From positions 11,631 to 26,436 of the forward strand of contig DDFO01000056.1 of NCBI GenBank assembly GCA_002337215.1: 14,806 bases of DNA. Reading direction: 5' to 3'. The notes below the pieces were generated by a model that was not told the DNA's origin, did no database searches, and worked only from the letters and a program-made list of their open reading frames with translations. This DNA comes from Phycisphaerales bacterium UBA1926 (GTDB lineage: Bacteria; Planctomycetota; Phycisphaerae; Phycisphaerales; UBA1924). A program made the position numbers and the translations under genes. Shown here in pieces: positions 1 to 6,764 of this stretch (the first letter of the stretch is position 1; every line of letters begins with the position of its first letter).

Positions 1-1314
1 CTTGCCGATCGGCTGTTCGCCGTCGGGGTGCGCGTGGTCGAGCATGCAACCGTTGAGGACGATTTGGGCCGGATGATCGGTGCGTTGCGTCGTCTGTGCG
101 ACGCTGCGGACCTCGTCGTGTGCACCGGGGGGCTCGGCCCGACCGCCGACGACATGACGCGGGAGGCGGTCGCGGCGTTGTTGGGTGACGAGCTCATCGA
201 AGACGATGACGCGGCTGCGGCGCTTTCGTCATGGTTCTCGACCCGCGGGGGGATGCCTGAGCGGAACCGGGTTCAGGCGATGCGGCCCGCGAGCGGTGTG
301 TGCCTTGAGAACCTGAACGGAACGGCGCCGGGGTTGCACGCCCGCGACGAGACGCGGTCGGCGGAGATCTTTGCGCTCCCGGGGCCTCCGCACGAGATGA
401 AACCGATGTTCGAGCGCTTTGTGGAGCCTCGTGCACGGGGGTTGGCCTCGGGCTCGACGCGTGCCCGCCTGCTGCTGACGTTCGGGTTGGGCGAGTCGAG
501 GGTCGCGGAGATGCTCGGCGACCTGATGGACCGGGATCGAGAGAGTCGGGGCCTCGCCGTGATCGGGACGACGGCGAGCCTGGGGGTGGTGACATGCCGG
601 ATTCGGGCGACGTCGGGGGACGCGGCCCGGGCTCGGGCGATGCTCGATGAGGCGGAGGGAGAGATTCGCGGACGCTTCGACGGTGCCGGGGTCGGCGGGA
701 TTGTGTTCGACCGGCGGGATCTTTCGCCTGCGGCGGAAGGAGGCGGGGACTCGGGAGAGATCCGGGACGCGCTCCCACGTTCGGTCGTGGGCATGCTGCG
801 CGAACGGGGAGAGCGTGTCGCGGTTGTCGAGAGTTGCACCGGCGGCCTGCTCGGCGGGGCGATCACGGGGATCGCCGGGTCGTCGGATGCCTTCGTCGGT
901 GGGTGGGAGACTTACTCGAACGAGATGAAGACGGCGATGGTTGGGGTGCCAGCGGATGTGCTCGAGCGGCACGGGGCCGTGAGTCCGGCGTGCGCTTGTG
1001 CGATGGCGGATGGGGCGCTGGCTCGGCTGGAGCGGGCAGGTGTGCGGTGCGAGCACGCGTTGTCGGTCACGGGGATAGCGGGGCCCGGCGGGGGGAGCGA
1101 TGAGAAGCCGGTGGGCACGGTCTGGATCGGACTCGCGTCGCGGCGCAGCGGGACCGTCGTTTCGGAGGCGCGGCGGTTCCTGTTCCGGGGCGGGCGAGAG
1201 GCGGTGCGCGGGTGGAGCGTGCGGGCGGCACTCGGGATGCTTCGGCTGCGGCTGAGCGGTACATCGATGACGCTGCTGGCCGAGCAGGAGCGGGTTGAGG
1301 GCAACGCGTGCTGA
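1..1314 (+). CDS. cinA: CinA family protein (competence/damage-inducible protein A; NMN deamidase), 5' end missing
   Basis: The frame is open from base 1 and gives 437 codons; homologues extend upstream, so the true start lies outside the window, probably by 20-30 residues. The GTG at 28 is an internal codon. The N-terminal half is a molybdopterin-binding-like (MoCF_biosynth/COG1058) domain with the signature GGLGPTADD at codons 43-51. The C-terminal half is the CinA/PncC domain, with ESCTGG around codon 278 (proposed catalytic Ser), then TYSNEMK, HGAVS, TGIAGPGGGS and KPVGTVWIG. In the family this domain deamidates nicotinamide mononucleotide to nicotinate mononucleotide, recycling pyridine nucleotides in the cytoplasm; the N-terminal domain is linked to ADP-ribose pyrophosphatase activity. 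All catalytic-domain motifs look intact. It ends 3 bases before the stop of the convergent PH-domain gene. The competence name is historical and says nothing about DNA uptake here. Confidence 0.95.
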   Translation, partial: LADRLFAVGVRVVEHATVEDDLGRMIGALRRLCDAADLVVCTGGLGPTADDMTREAVAALLGDELIEDDDAAAALSSWFSTRGGMPERNRVQAMRPASGVCLENLNGTAPGLHARDETRSAEIFALPGPPHEMKPMFERFVEPRARGLASGSTRARLLLTFGLGESRVAEMLGDLMDRDRESRGLAVIGTTASLGVVTCRIRATSGDAARARAMLDEAEGEIRGRFDGAGVGGIVFDRRDLSPAAEGGGDSGEIRDALPRSVVGMLRERGERVAVVESCTGGLLGGAITGIAGSSDAFVGGWETYSNEMKTAMVGVPADVLERHGAVSPACACAMADGALARLERAGVRCEHALSVTGIAGPGGGSDEKPVGTVWIGLASRRSGTVVSEARRFLFRGGREAVRGWSVRAALGMLRLRLSGTSMTLLAEQERVEGNAC

Positions 1315-1317
1315 CGA

Positions 1318-1884
1318 TCAGGCGGCTGGATCGTCACTTGCGAGCTTCGCTTCGATCCGTGTCAGTGCGTCGCGGATCTCGCGGGCGATCTCGGTGAGTT
1401 CATCCGGCGCGTCCGCTGGATCAGATGTGTGCCCGGGCGATCGACCTGGTTTGGCGTCCTGGAGATGATCGCGCTGCTCGAGGACGGCGTCGCGGAACGC
1501 GTCGGTGTCGGCGATGCCGACCATGTTGATGAGGTGCCCGCCCGGTCCGGCGGATTGGCCGGCGGTTTCAACGCGGAAGCCCTTGATGCCGAAGTGCCGC
1601 ATGATCGGGCCTTGGAACATCTGGAGATCGGTGATTTTCTCGAGCGGCACGGTCGATTCGACCTTGTTGAGAATGCCCTTCTTGATGATCAGGTTGCGCT
1701 CGGTGAGCGTGCACTCGATGTTGTCGAGGTAGCGGTCGACGAAGAACCCAGCGATGATGAGATAGACAGGGATGAGCGGGATCAGGACGATCGTGCAGGC
1801 GAAGATGATGGGCGTCGCGAGGAGCCAGTACTTCTTGACGGCGCGATCGATCTCGCCTTTACGCAGGACTGCGGCTTTCGACAT
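1318..1884 (-). CDS. PH domain-containing membrane protein (bPH2/YdbS-like)
   Basis: The protein is 188 residues. Residues about 20-49 are strongly hydrophobic and proline-containing, long enough for a short double-pass hairpin or one long segment. Residues about 51-140 look like a bacterial PH-like domain (bPH2, PF03703): CTLTERNLIIKKG, then VPLEKITDLQM, and GIKGFRVETAG. The tail (about 155-180) is charged and heptad-like (LTEIAREIRDALTRIEAKL), suggesting a short coiled coil. The ATG at 1884 is preceded by a GGGGG-containing purine stretch at a normal distance. Family members sit in the cytoplasmic membrane and have no well-defined biochemical role. It lies downstream of the acetyltransferase on the same strand (73-base gap) and is tail-to-tail with cinA. 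Family call is good; function unknown. Confidence 0.85.
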   Translation of the reverse strand: MSKAAVLRKGEIDRAVKKYWLLATPIIFACTIVLIPLIPVYLIIAGFFVDRYLDNIECTLTERNLIIKKGILNKVESTVPLEKITDLQMFQGPIMRHFGIKGFRVETAGQSAGPGGHLINMVGIADTDAFRDAVLEQRDHLQDAKPGRSPGHTSDPADAPDELTEIAREIRDALTRIEAKLASDDPAA

Positions 1885-1957
1885 GGTGGTCCCCCTGTGC
1901 GATTGATTCTACTTCCCCGGGTCGTGTGGCGGGTCGGTGGAAAGGGATGCTTGGGTG

Positions 1958-2482
1958 TCAGCGGATCGGGGTTGGTGGCGAGCCGTCGCCGAGATGCTTG
2001 GCGTAGTAGCGGACGGCGAGCCACTGGCCGGACTTGAAGCCGACGGCTGGGATTTCGCCGACGACGGACATGCCCATCTGTTCGTGCAGCTTCTCGCTGG
2101 GCGGGTTGGGGACGGTGACACCCGCGAGAACGCAGCGGAACCCGCGTTGGTCGAGGGCGTCGAAGAGCGCGGTATAGAGGCGAAAACCAAGGCCCTTGCC
2201 CCGGGCGGCGACTGCGAGATAGACCGCGGATTCACAGGTCCAGTCGTAGGCGGCCCTGGTCTTCCACTGCGCGGCGCGGCTGAATCCCAAGACATCACCC
2301 GCGTCCGAGACCGCGGTGAACCAGGGGTAGATCGCTCGGTCGCGGTCGAACTGGGCGGCGATGTCTTCGACGCGATCGGGCGCGGTGGCGAAATGGGCGG
2401 TCGAGTGCTCAATCGCGTGGTTCGTGATGGCGGTGATCGCGGGGATGTCTTCGGGGGCCGAGGGCCTGATGCTGATGTCCAC
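1958..2482 (-). CDS. GNAT family N-acetyltransferase, phosphinothricin acetyltransferase (Pat)-like
   Basis: Starting at the GTG at 2482 the protein is 174 residues, the normal size for COG1247 Pat/Bar-like enzymes. It begins with the family pattern IRPSAPEDIPAITAITNHAI and continues with an acetyl-CoA pyrophosphate-binding loop ARGKGLGFRLY (about residues 93-103; the R/QxxGxG/A motif). It ends with NPPSEKLHEQMGM and VGFKSGQWLAVRYY, both typical of the family. Relatives acetylate the amino group of phosphinothricin, methionine sulfoximine or related small molecules; the real substrate here cannot be inferred. The frame stays open far upstream, but that upstream translation is arginine- and proline-rich shadow sequence, and homology starts at residue 2-3, so GTG 2482 is preferred. 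There is no strong ribosome site. The lipoprotein gene ends 38 bases upstream, consistent with co-transcription. Confidence 0.85.
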   Translation of the reverse strand: MDISIRPSAPEDIPAITAITNHAIEHSTAHFATAPDRVEDIAAQFDRDRAIYPWFTAVSDAGDVLGFSRAAQWKTRAAYDWTCESAVYLAVAARGKGLGFRLYTALFDALDQRGFRCVLAGVTVPNPPSEKLHEQMGMSVVGEIPAVGFKSGQWLAVRYYAKHLGDGSPPTPIR

Positions 2483-2520
2483 GGGCGATCGTTGGCGCGG
2501 CGTGTGGATATATCCGAGAG

Positions 2521-2946
2521 TCAGTCGAGATCGAGATCGAACTCGTGGCCGAAGCGGGCCTCGACGTTGTCCTCGTCGTCGGTCAGCAGAACGAGCGTGT
2601 CGTTCTCGAAGACGAGGTAACGCTCGAATCGTGTGCCCCGGTTCTTCTCGCGGGCGTAGACCCGGTAGACGGCGAGATCGGCGCCGCTCGGCGTGGCGGA
2701 TGAGTGGACGAGCGAGATGTGCTCGGCGGGGAAGCGGGCGAGGACCACGTCGGCGGGCTCCCCGATCCGGTTCTGGGTGTTGGCGGCGACGATCGAATCG
2801 AGTTGGAGCTTTGTTGTCGAGCCGTACCCGCGGTAGGACGAGGACCCGGATGAATCGGCGATGATCAAGCAGCCCGGCAGAGCGAGCGTGGTGGCGAGAC
2901 CCGCGAGGACGAAGAGGGCGCGTGTCGGTCTGTTCGTGGGTTTCAT
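2521..2946 (-). CDS. Small predicted lipoprotein of unknown function
   Basis: The start chosen is ATG 2946, which has a good Shine-Dalgarno AAGGAG at 2953-2958 with 6-base spacing. The longer open frame to 3069 would bury the signal peptide. The product is 141 residues: basic N-terminus, hydrophobic core and lipobox LPGC with the lipidated Cys at residue 26, followed by a Ser-rich linker. The mature part (about 40-141) contains alternating strand-like segments and a very acidic end (DEDNVEARFGHEFDLDLD). I recognise no named domain; the size and the segment NRIGEPADVVLARFP loosely recall small BamE/SmpA-like lipoproteins, but that is speculation. It follows prpB on the same strand after 180 bases and precedes the acetyltransferase by 38 bases. 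A hairpin with a GAGA loop lies in its predicted leader at 2972-2987. Confidence 0.8.
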   Translation of the reverse strand: MKPTNRPTRALFVLAGLATTLALPGCLIIADSSGSSSYRGYGSTTKLQLDSIVAANTQNRIGEPADVVLARFPAEHISLVHSSATPSGADLAVYRVYAREKNRGTRFERYLVFENDTLVLLTDDEDNVEARFGHEFDLDLD

Positions 2947-2971
2947 GGTGTTCTCCTTCGATATCCGTGCG

Positions 2972-2987
2972 GCTCGGTCTCCCGAGC
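2972..2987 (-). other. GNRA-loop hairpin in the leader of the lipoprotein gene
   Basis: On the minus strand the sequence reads GCTCGG-GAGA-CCGAGC, a perfect 6-bp stem closed by a GNRA-type tetraloop. It ends about 25 bases upstream of the ATG at 2946 and 13 bases before the Shine-Dalgarno. There is no T-run, so it is not an intrinsic terminator for prpB. It may stabilise the transcript or be chance in GC-rich DNA. Confidence 0.3.
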
Positions 2988-3126
2988 GATCCCGACTCGG
3001 TTCGAGGGGTTGACGGCACGAGGGATCGGCGGATCCGTCGCGCGGCGTCTCGGTGCCCCATTGAAACACCTTTGGGGATCGAGCGGGCCGGATTTCGGGC
3101 GTGTCCGGAATCTGCGCAGGAATTTG

Positions 3127-4038
3127 TCAGCGGGCCGGGAGTTCCCAGGGCGTGCCTGGGGTGTAGCCGACGAGGTCGTAGAGCTCGGCCCTTGTCTGCA
3201 TCTGGTCGAGCAGCGGCTCGACGGTGCCGGTCTGCTTCAGTTCGGCGAGTGCCCGGCTGACCGCCCCCATCGCGATGCGGAGGGTGGTGACCGGGTAGAT
3301 GACGAGGTTGTAGCCGAGCTCGGCGAACCGGCTCAGCGGGATGATGGGCGTTTTGCCGAACTCGGTCATGTTGGCGAGCAGGTACACCCGTCGGCCTGTG
3401 GTTCGGCTTCGGAGCCGGGTTGCAAAGTCGGCGAACTCCTGATCGCTCGCGAGCCCCTCGGGGAAAATCATGGAGGCGCCGGCCTCGACGTAGGCGGTGG
3501 CCCGGTCGACGGCGGCGTCGAAGCCCTCGACGCCCTTCGCGTCGGTGCGGGCGCAGACGATGAAGTCGCCTCCGGAACAGTCTTCGGCGGCGCGGGCTGC
3601 CCAGGCGATCTTGCTGACGGCCTGTTCGAGCGGGATGAGAGATTTTCCGTCGAGATGGCCGCATCGCTTGGGGAAGACCTGGTCTTCGAGGTGGCAGCCC
3701 GCGGCGCCCGCGTGGTTGTATTCGATGACGGTCCGGCGGACCATCTCTTCTTCGCCGAAGCCGGTGTCGGCGTCGGCGATGACGGGGAGGCCCGACCCGG
3801 TGACGACTTCCCGGACGGTGCGGGCGAAGTGGTCGAGGGTGAGCAGCCCGACATCGGGGACGCCCGCGGCGACGGAGGTTGCGCCGCCTGAGACGTAGCA
3901 GGCGTCGAACCCGGTCTGGGCGATGGCTTTGGCGACGAGTGCGTTGAACGCGCCGGGGGCAGCGACGGCATCGGCGTCCATCAAATCTCGGAGCCGTCGG
4001 CCCGGATGCGTAATTCGGTTGCTGGTGTTCTCGGGCAT
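3127..4038 (-). CDS. prpB: Methylisocitrate lyase (isocitrate lyase/PEP mutase superfamily)
   Basis: ATG 4038 gives 303 residues, close to the usual PrpB length. The enzyme cleaves 2-methylisocitrate to pyruvate and succinate, the last step of the methylcitrate cycle for propionyl-CoA disposal. Visible motifs are YVSGG (48-52), the metal-binding DADTGFG (89-95), EDQVFPKRCGHLDGK with the catalytic-loop KRCGH at 124-128 (Cys126), CARTDA, IFPE, LLANMTEFGKTP and MQTRAELYDLVGY near the C-terminus. These are typical of PrpB rather than oxaloacetate decarboxylase or PEP mutase relatives. The frame is open upstream to 4212, but homology begins after residue 8, so 4038 fits; there is no obvious Shine-Dalgarno. 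It is divergent from the secreted-protein gene at 4238 (199 bases between starts). The PrpD-family gene is on the same strand 2.7 kb away, not adjacent. Confidence 0.93.
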   Translation of the reverse strand: MPENTSNRITHPGRRLRDLMDADAVAAPGAFNALVAKAIAQTGFDACYVSGGATSVAAGVPDVGLLTLDHFARTVREVVTGSGLPVIADADTGFGEEEMVRRTVIEYNHAGAAGCHLEDQVFPKRCGHLDGKSLIPLEQAVSKIAWAARAAEDCSGGDFIVCARTDAKGVEGFDAAVDRATAYVEAGASMIFPEGLASDQEFADFATRLRSRTTGRRVYLLANMTEFGKTPIIPLSRFAELGYNLVIYPVTTLRIAMGAVSRALAELKQTGTVEPLLDQMQTRAELYDLVGYTPGTPWELPAR

Positions 4039-4237
4039 GCGACATGGTACGCGCGGAGGGTGCGGGCCCTTGGTGTTGCGTGTGACGCGGGTCGTGCGGG
4101 CGGATGAGCCGTGCAATTTCACGACGCGATGGCATTGCGCGTGAGTGGAGCGTATCTCGTCTGCTGGAAACGACATAGGCCTGTTCGGCGCCGCGACGCG
4201 AGCGGTGGGCACGGGCCGGAGAACTGGGAGAGCTCAC

Positions 4238-4996
4238 ATGAAGTGGTACGGGATCGCCGCGCTCGGCGCCGCCTGCGCGATCGCCTCGGCCGATGTGTAC
4301 ACGTGGAGCTGGCAGCCGGGCGATCCCGGCGGCGGTTACAACAACGCTGGGGGTACGTTCAAATCAATCGATGCGAGCTACAACAGCGGATCGCAGCGGC
4401 TGACGTGGGACATCGCCTTTGACGACCAGATCTCGGACGGCTTCACGCTCGCGCTCAACAACGGGCCAAACCCCAGGGGCCACGCGGGCGAGTTGGCGCT
4501 CGTGTATTTCGATGCAACGGATGTCGACAACGTGCGGGTCACGTCTTATGCGTACAACGGGCTGAACACCCAGACGTCTTACCGGGACGGCTCGCCTCTG
4601 AGCGGGACGCAGGCGGCGGATGTGATCTTCGGTGTCGTGCCGATCGAGGGGCAGACGCCCTCGGTGCTGCACGCGTCGGTGACAGATTCGGAGCACACGC
4701 GTCGGATGCGGCTCGTGCTCGACGCGTCGTGGATCAACAGTCACACGCCCGGGTACCCGGGGTCGATGGGTATCGAGGAGTGGTTCGGGATCGGATTCGA
4801 CACCGGGCTCGGCGTCTGGCTCCATCCGGTGTCGAACCTGACAACCGAGTACGGCGAGGACGGCGCGCTGTCGTACTGGTCGGGCCGGCAGGGCTGGCTC
4901 GACGGAGCGAACTTCACGGCGCAGGTCCCGGCGCCGGGTGTCGCGGCGATCGCTGCGGCCGGGCTCGGAATCGGAACGGGACGACGGCGCCGGTAA
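4238..4996 (+). CDS. Secreted protein with PEP-CTERM-like (VPAPG) sorting tail
   Basis: ATG 4238 is preceded by GGGAGAG at normal spacing and opens directly into a signal peptide (MKWYGIAALGAACAIASA, predicted cleavage after Ala18). The in-frame ATG at 4145 would put 31 unrelated residues in front and is rejected. The 252-residue product has a Gly/Asn/Asp/Thr-rich, probably beta-rich body with no domain I recognise. It ends VPAPG (230-234), about 12 small hydrophobic residues, then TGRRRR. This three-part tail matches the architecture of PEP-CTERM signals handled by exosortase/archaeosortase-type enzymes, with Ala replacing Glu in the PEP core, a variant I associate with Phycisphaerae. The likely fate is export and processing at the envelope; the function is unknown. 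Transcription probably ends at the terminator 115 bases downstream. Confidence 0.85.
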   Translation: MKWYGIAALGAACAIASADVYTWSWQPGDPGGGYNNAGGTFKSIDASYNSGSQRLTWDIAFDDQISDGFTLALNNGPNPRGHAGELALVYFDATDVDNVRVTSYAYNGLNTQTSYRDGSPLSGTQAADVIFGVVPIEGQTPSVLHASVTDSEHTRRMRLVLDASWINSHTPGYPGSMGIEEWFGIGFDTGLGVWLHPVSNLTTEYGEDGALSYWSGRQGWLDGANFTAQVPAPGVAAIAAAGLGIGTGRRRR

Positions 4997-5056
4997 CGGC
5001 TGATCGTCGTCGGGTGCGGATCGAGTATTGGGATTTCTCCACAGAGGGTCTTTATT

Positions 5057-5102
5057 GAGCTACGTGGTCTTCGGACCAGCCTTCAGAACCCGGGAAGAGC
5101 TC
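5057..5102 (+). ncRNA. Candidate structured RNA element (three-way junction) before a terminator
   Basis: Hand folding of the plus strand gives three helices. The closing stem is GAGCT (5057-5061) with AGCTC (5098-5102). Hairpin 1 is TGGTC-TTCG-GACCA (5065-5078), capped by the extra-stable C(UUCG)G tetraloop. Hairpin 2 is CTTC (5081-5084) with GAAG (5094-5097), with a 9-base loop. Hairpin 2 abuts the closing stem exactly. Eight bases later comes the intrinsic terminator. This could be a 3' UTR element of the secreted-protein gene or a small independent RNA; I see no clear promoter for the latter. It does not resemble SRP RNA, 6S or tmRNA. Confidence 0.3.
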
Positions 5103-5110
5103 TGTGTGTG

Positions 5111-5147
5111 GCGGGCCGCGGTCGGGAGACCCGCGGCCCGCTTTTTT
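5111..5147 (+). terminator. Strong Rho-independent terminator
   Basis: Ten perfect GC base pairs, GCGGGCCGCG (5111-5120) with CGCGGCCCGC (5132-5141), close a short loop and are followed immediately by TTTTTT (5142-5147). The inner bases can extend the stem (GTC with GAC) with one bulge. Orientation and T-run fit plus-strand transcripts from the secreted-protein gene ending at 4996. There is no matching A-run on the other side, so it is not expected to work for the convergent minus-strand gene. Confidence 0.9.
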
Positions 5148-5181
5148 CATTCGCCGGCTTGGTCGATCGCTGCGCGTTTCG

Positions 5182-5448
5182 TCAGGGGACGAACTCGAGC
5201 TCGACGGTGATGTGGGAAGGCTGGCTGCGCGGCGTCCCGGGCTCGGCGTCGAGGATGCTCGATCGGACCGCGACGACCCTGTAGTTGCCGTTGTCCCAGC
5301 CCTTTGGCTGGTTGTGGCTCCAGAACATCTCGATCTGCTCGTCGAACTTGGGGAGCAGGCGCTGGTCCCAGTTGCAGCGGATGCTGCTGGCGTCGTCGGC
5401 GTCGCCGCGCTGCAGGATAACGGGGAAGTAATTGAGACCTGCGACCAT
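5182..5448 (-). CDS. Small hypothetical protein
   Basis: ATG 5448 gives 88 residues and has Shine-Dalgarno AGGGAG (5455-5460) with 6-base spacing; the longer frame to 5541 has a low-complexity Pro/Gly/Arg lead and is rejected. The protein has no signal peptide or membrane segment, is Asp/Trp/Asn-rich in the middle (CNWDQRLLPKFDEQIEMFW) and ends in a strand-like HITVELEFVP. I recognise no family. The leader GGAGAACAC before the start is almost identical to that of the lipoprotein gene at 2946. It is divergent from the phosphatase-like lipoprotein gene (126 bases between starts) and convergent with the secreted-protein unit and its terminator. Confidence 0.65.
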   Translation of the reverse strand: MVAGLNYFPVILQRGDADDASSIRCNWDQRLLPKFDEQIEMFWSHNQPKGWDNGNYRVVAVRSSILDAEPGTPRSQPSHITVELEFVP

Positions 5449-5574
5449 CGTGTTCTCCCTGGGGCGCGGGGGCGGGGTGCCGCCTGTTCCCTGACTGTTT
5501 ACCTGGCTGTCTGGATGTGCGGGGATCCTACCACGCTGCAACCTTTGGAACGACGCTCCGGTACGCTCCTCACC

Positions 5575-6171
5575 ATGACACGATACCGAATTGCTTTTCG
5601 ATCGTTGCTCTGCGTTGGGCTCGTTCTGCCTGTGATCGCAGGGTGTGCCTCATCGTTGCAGCGTGCTGAGGAACCGACGCCCCCGAAACTCCGGAGCTGG
5701 GACGAGTTCAAGCGTGCCGCGGATGATGAGCAGATCTGGATGGGCGGGCAGCCGAGCGAAGCGGCGCTCGATCGGTTCGCGGCCGAGTCTGGCGGGCGCG
5801 GGCTCGTTGTGAACCTGCGGACGGACGAGGAAATGGCGTTTCTGCCCTACTACCAGCGTTCTGTCGTGGCTCACGGGCTCGGGCTTGTGCACATCCCGAT
5901 CAAGGGATCAGAGCTCGATCGGCCCGAGGTCGAGGCGTACGCCCAGGTGATGGCCGAGCATGACGGGCCTGTGTTGCTGCACTGCGCGAGCGGCGGGCGG
6001 GCGTCGTACATCTGGGTGATGGACAAGATGCGTGCGGAGGGCTGGTCGGCGGACGAGGCATCGGCGTGGCTCGCGGCGTATCACGACAAGCCTGTCGGTG
6101 AGCGGGGCACGGCGTTGCTGTCGCGGTACGAGGCGCAGCGCGATGGGAAGCCCTCGGCGGCAGGCGGCTGA
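5575..6171 (+). CDS. Lipoprotein with DUF442/beta-lactamase-hydrolase-like (rhodanese/phosphatase-type) domain
   Basis: ATG 5575 yields 198 residues starting with a lipoprotein signal: basic start, hydrophobic core and lipobox IAGC with Cys24. The open frame extends upstream to 5104, but that part lacks gene character and would hide the signal. The mature domain has the DUF442-like opening IWMGGQPSEAALDRFA (about 54-69), then LVVNLRTDEEM, VHIPI, and the active-site-like loop HCASGGR (136-142). Cys137 and Arg142 are separated by four residues (C-x-x-G-x-R), the loop length of DUF442/rhodanese domains rather than the C-x5-R of classical tyrosine phosphatases. A helical segment and an Ala/Gly tail follow. 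Plausible role: envelope-anchored phosphatase or sulfurtransferase-like enzyme; substrate unknown. No strong ribosome site is seen. It is convergent with the LOG gene, 23 bases apart. Confidence 0.8.
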   Translation: MTRYRIAFRSLLCVGLVLPVIAGCASSLQRAEEPTPPKLRSWDEFKRAADDEQIWMGGQPSEAALDRFAAESGGRGLVVNLRTDEEMAFLPYYQRSVVAHGLGLVHIPIKGSELDRPEVEAYAQVMAEHDGPVLLHCASGGRASYIWVMDKMRAEGWSADEASAWLAAYHDKPVGERGTALLSRYEAQRDGKPSAAGG

Positions 6172-6194
6172 CACGGGTCGAGATCGGGCGACAT

Positions 6195-6764
6195 TCACTG
6201 TGTGATGGTCAGCGTGTCGGTCAGGGCGTCGAGCACACCCTCGATGGTGGTCTCGAAGCGGATGGCGGCCATGGTGGATTCGGGGATGAACCCGAGTTCG
6301 GCGGAGTGCTCGAGGAACTGCTTGAGGGGCGTGTAGTAGCCCTCGATATCGAGGAAGATCATCGGCTTGGCGTGCAGCTCGAGCTGGTGCCATGTGATCG
6401 CCTCGAAGATTTCATCGAGCGTACCGACGCCTCCGGGCATCGCGATGTAGGCGTCGCAGCGGTCTGCCATGATCTGCTTGCGCTGGTGCATGGTGTCGAT
6501 GATGATCTGCTCGGTGACGCCGTTGTGGGCGGCCTCTCGCTCGATCATGGAACGCGGGATGACACCGATGACGTGGCCTTCCGCCGCGAGGGCGGCTCGC
6601 GCGATCTCGCCCATGAGACCCTTGCCACCCCCGCCGTAGACGATGGCGGTTTTCTGTTCGGCGAGTGACCGGCCGAGTTTGTGGGCGGCGTCAATAAAGG
6701 GTTGGGCGAGGCCGTCGCGGGCGGAGCAGTAGACGGCGACGGTGTGGATTGGCGATGTTTTCAC
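6195..6764 (-). CDS. LOG family protein (TIGR00730; nucleoside 5'-monophosphate phosphoribohydrolase)
   Basis: GTG 6764 gives 189 residues, the usual size. The start is fixed by a GTGA overlap with the stop of the PrpD-family gene and by homology beginning at TVAVYCSARDG. Family signatures are intact: GGGGKGLMG (44-52), the catalytic-site Arg95 in MHQRK, and the nucleotide-binding PGGVGTLDE (110-118). Members hydrolyse the N-glycosidic bond of (cytokinin) nucleoside 5'-monophosphates to release base plus ribose 5-phosphate. Bacterial homologues were once called lysine decarboxylases, which is wrong. A cytoplasmic nucleotide salvage or housekeeping role is likely. The 4-base overlap implies translational coupling to the upstream dehydratase gene, with no clear metabolic link. 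Confidence 0.92.
   Translation of the reverse strand: MKTSPIHTVAVYCSARDGLAQPFIDAAHKLGRSLAEQKTAIVYGGGGKGLMGEIARAALAAEGHVIGVIPRSMIEREAAHNGVTEQIIIDTMHQRKQIMADRCDAYIAMPGGVGTLDEIFEAITWHQLELHAKPMIFLDIEGYYTPLKQFLEHSAELGFIPESTMAAIRFETTIEGVLDALTDTLTITQ

Noticed and set aside
1..1314. CinA as part of a competence or DNA-uptake locus
   Set aside because: The C-terminal motifs identify an NMN deamidase and there is no recA, com or dpr gene nearby in the window.
2483..4237. A long open frame upstream of and in frame with the acetyltransferase (total 759 codons)
   Set aside because: The extra part is Arg/Pro-rich shadow sequence overlapping prpB and the lipoprotein gene in another frame; acetyltransferase homology starts at the GTG at 2482.
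5104..5574. Upstream extension of the phosphatase-like lipoprotein gene
   Set aside because: It starts in the terminator, runs antisense through the small unknown gene and would bury a clear lipoprotein signal peptide.
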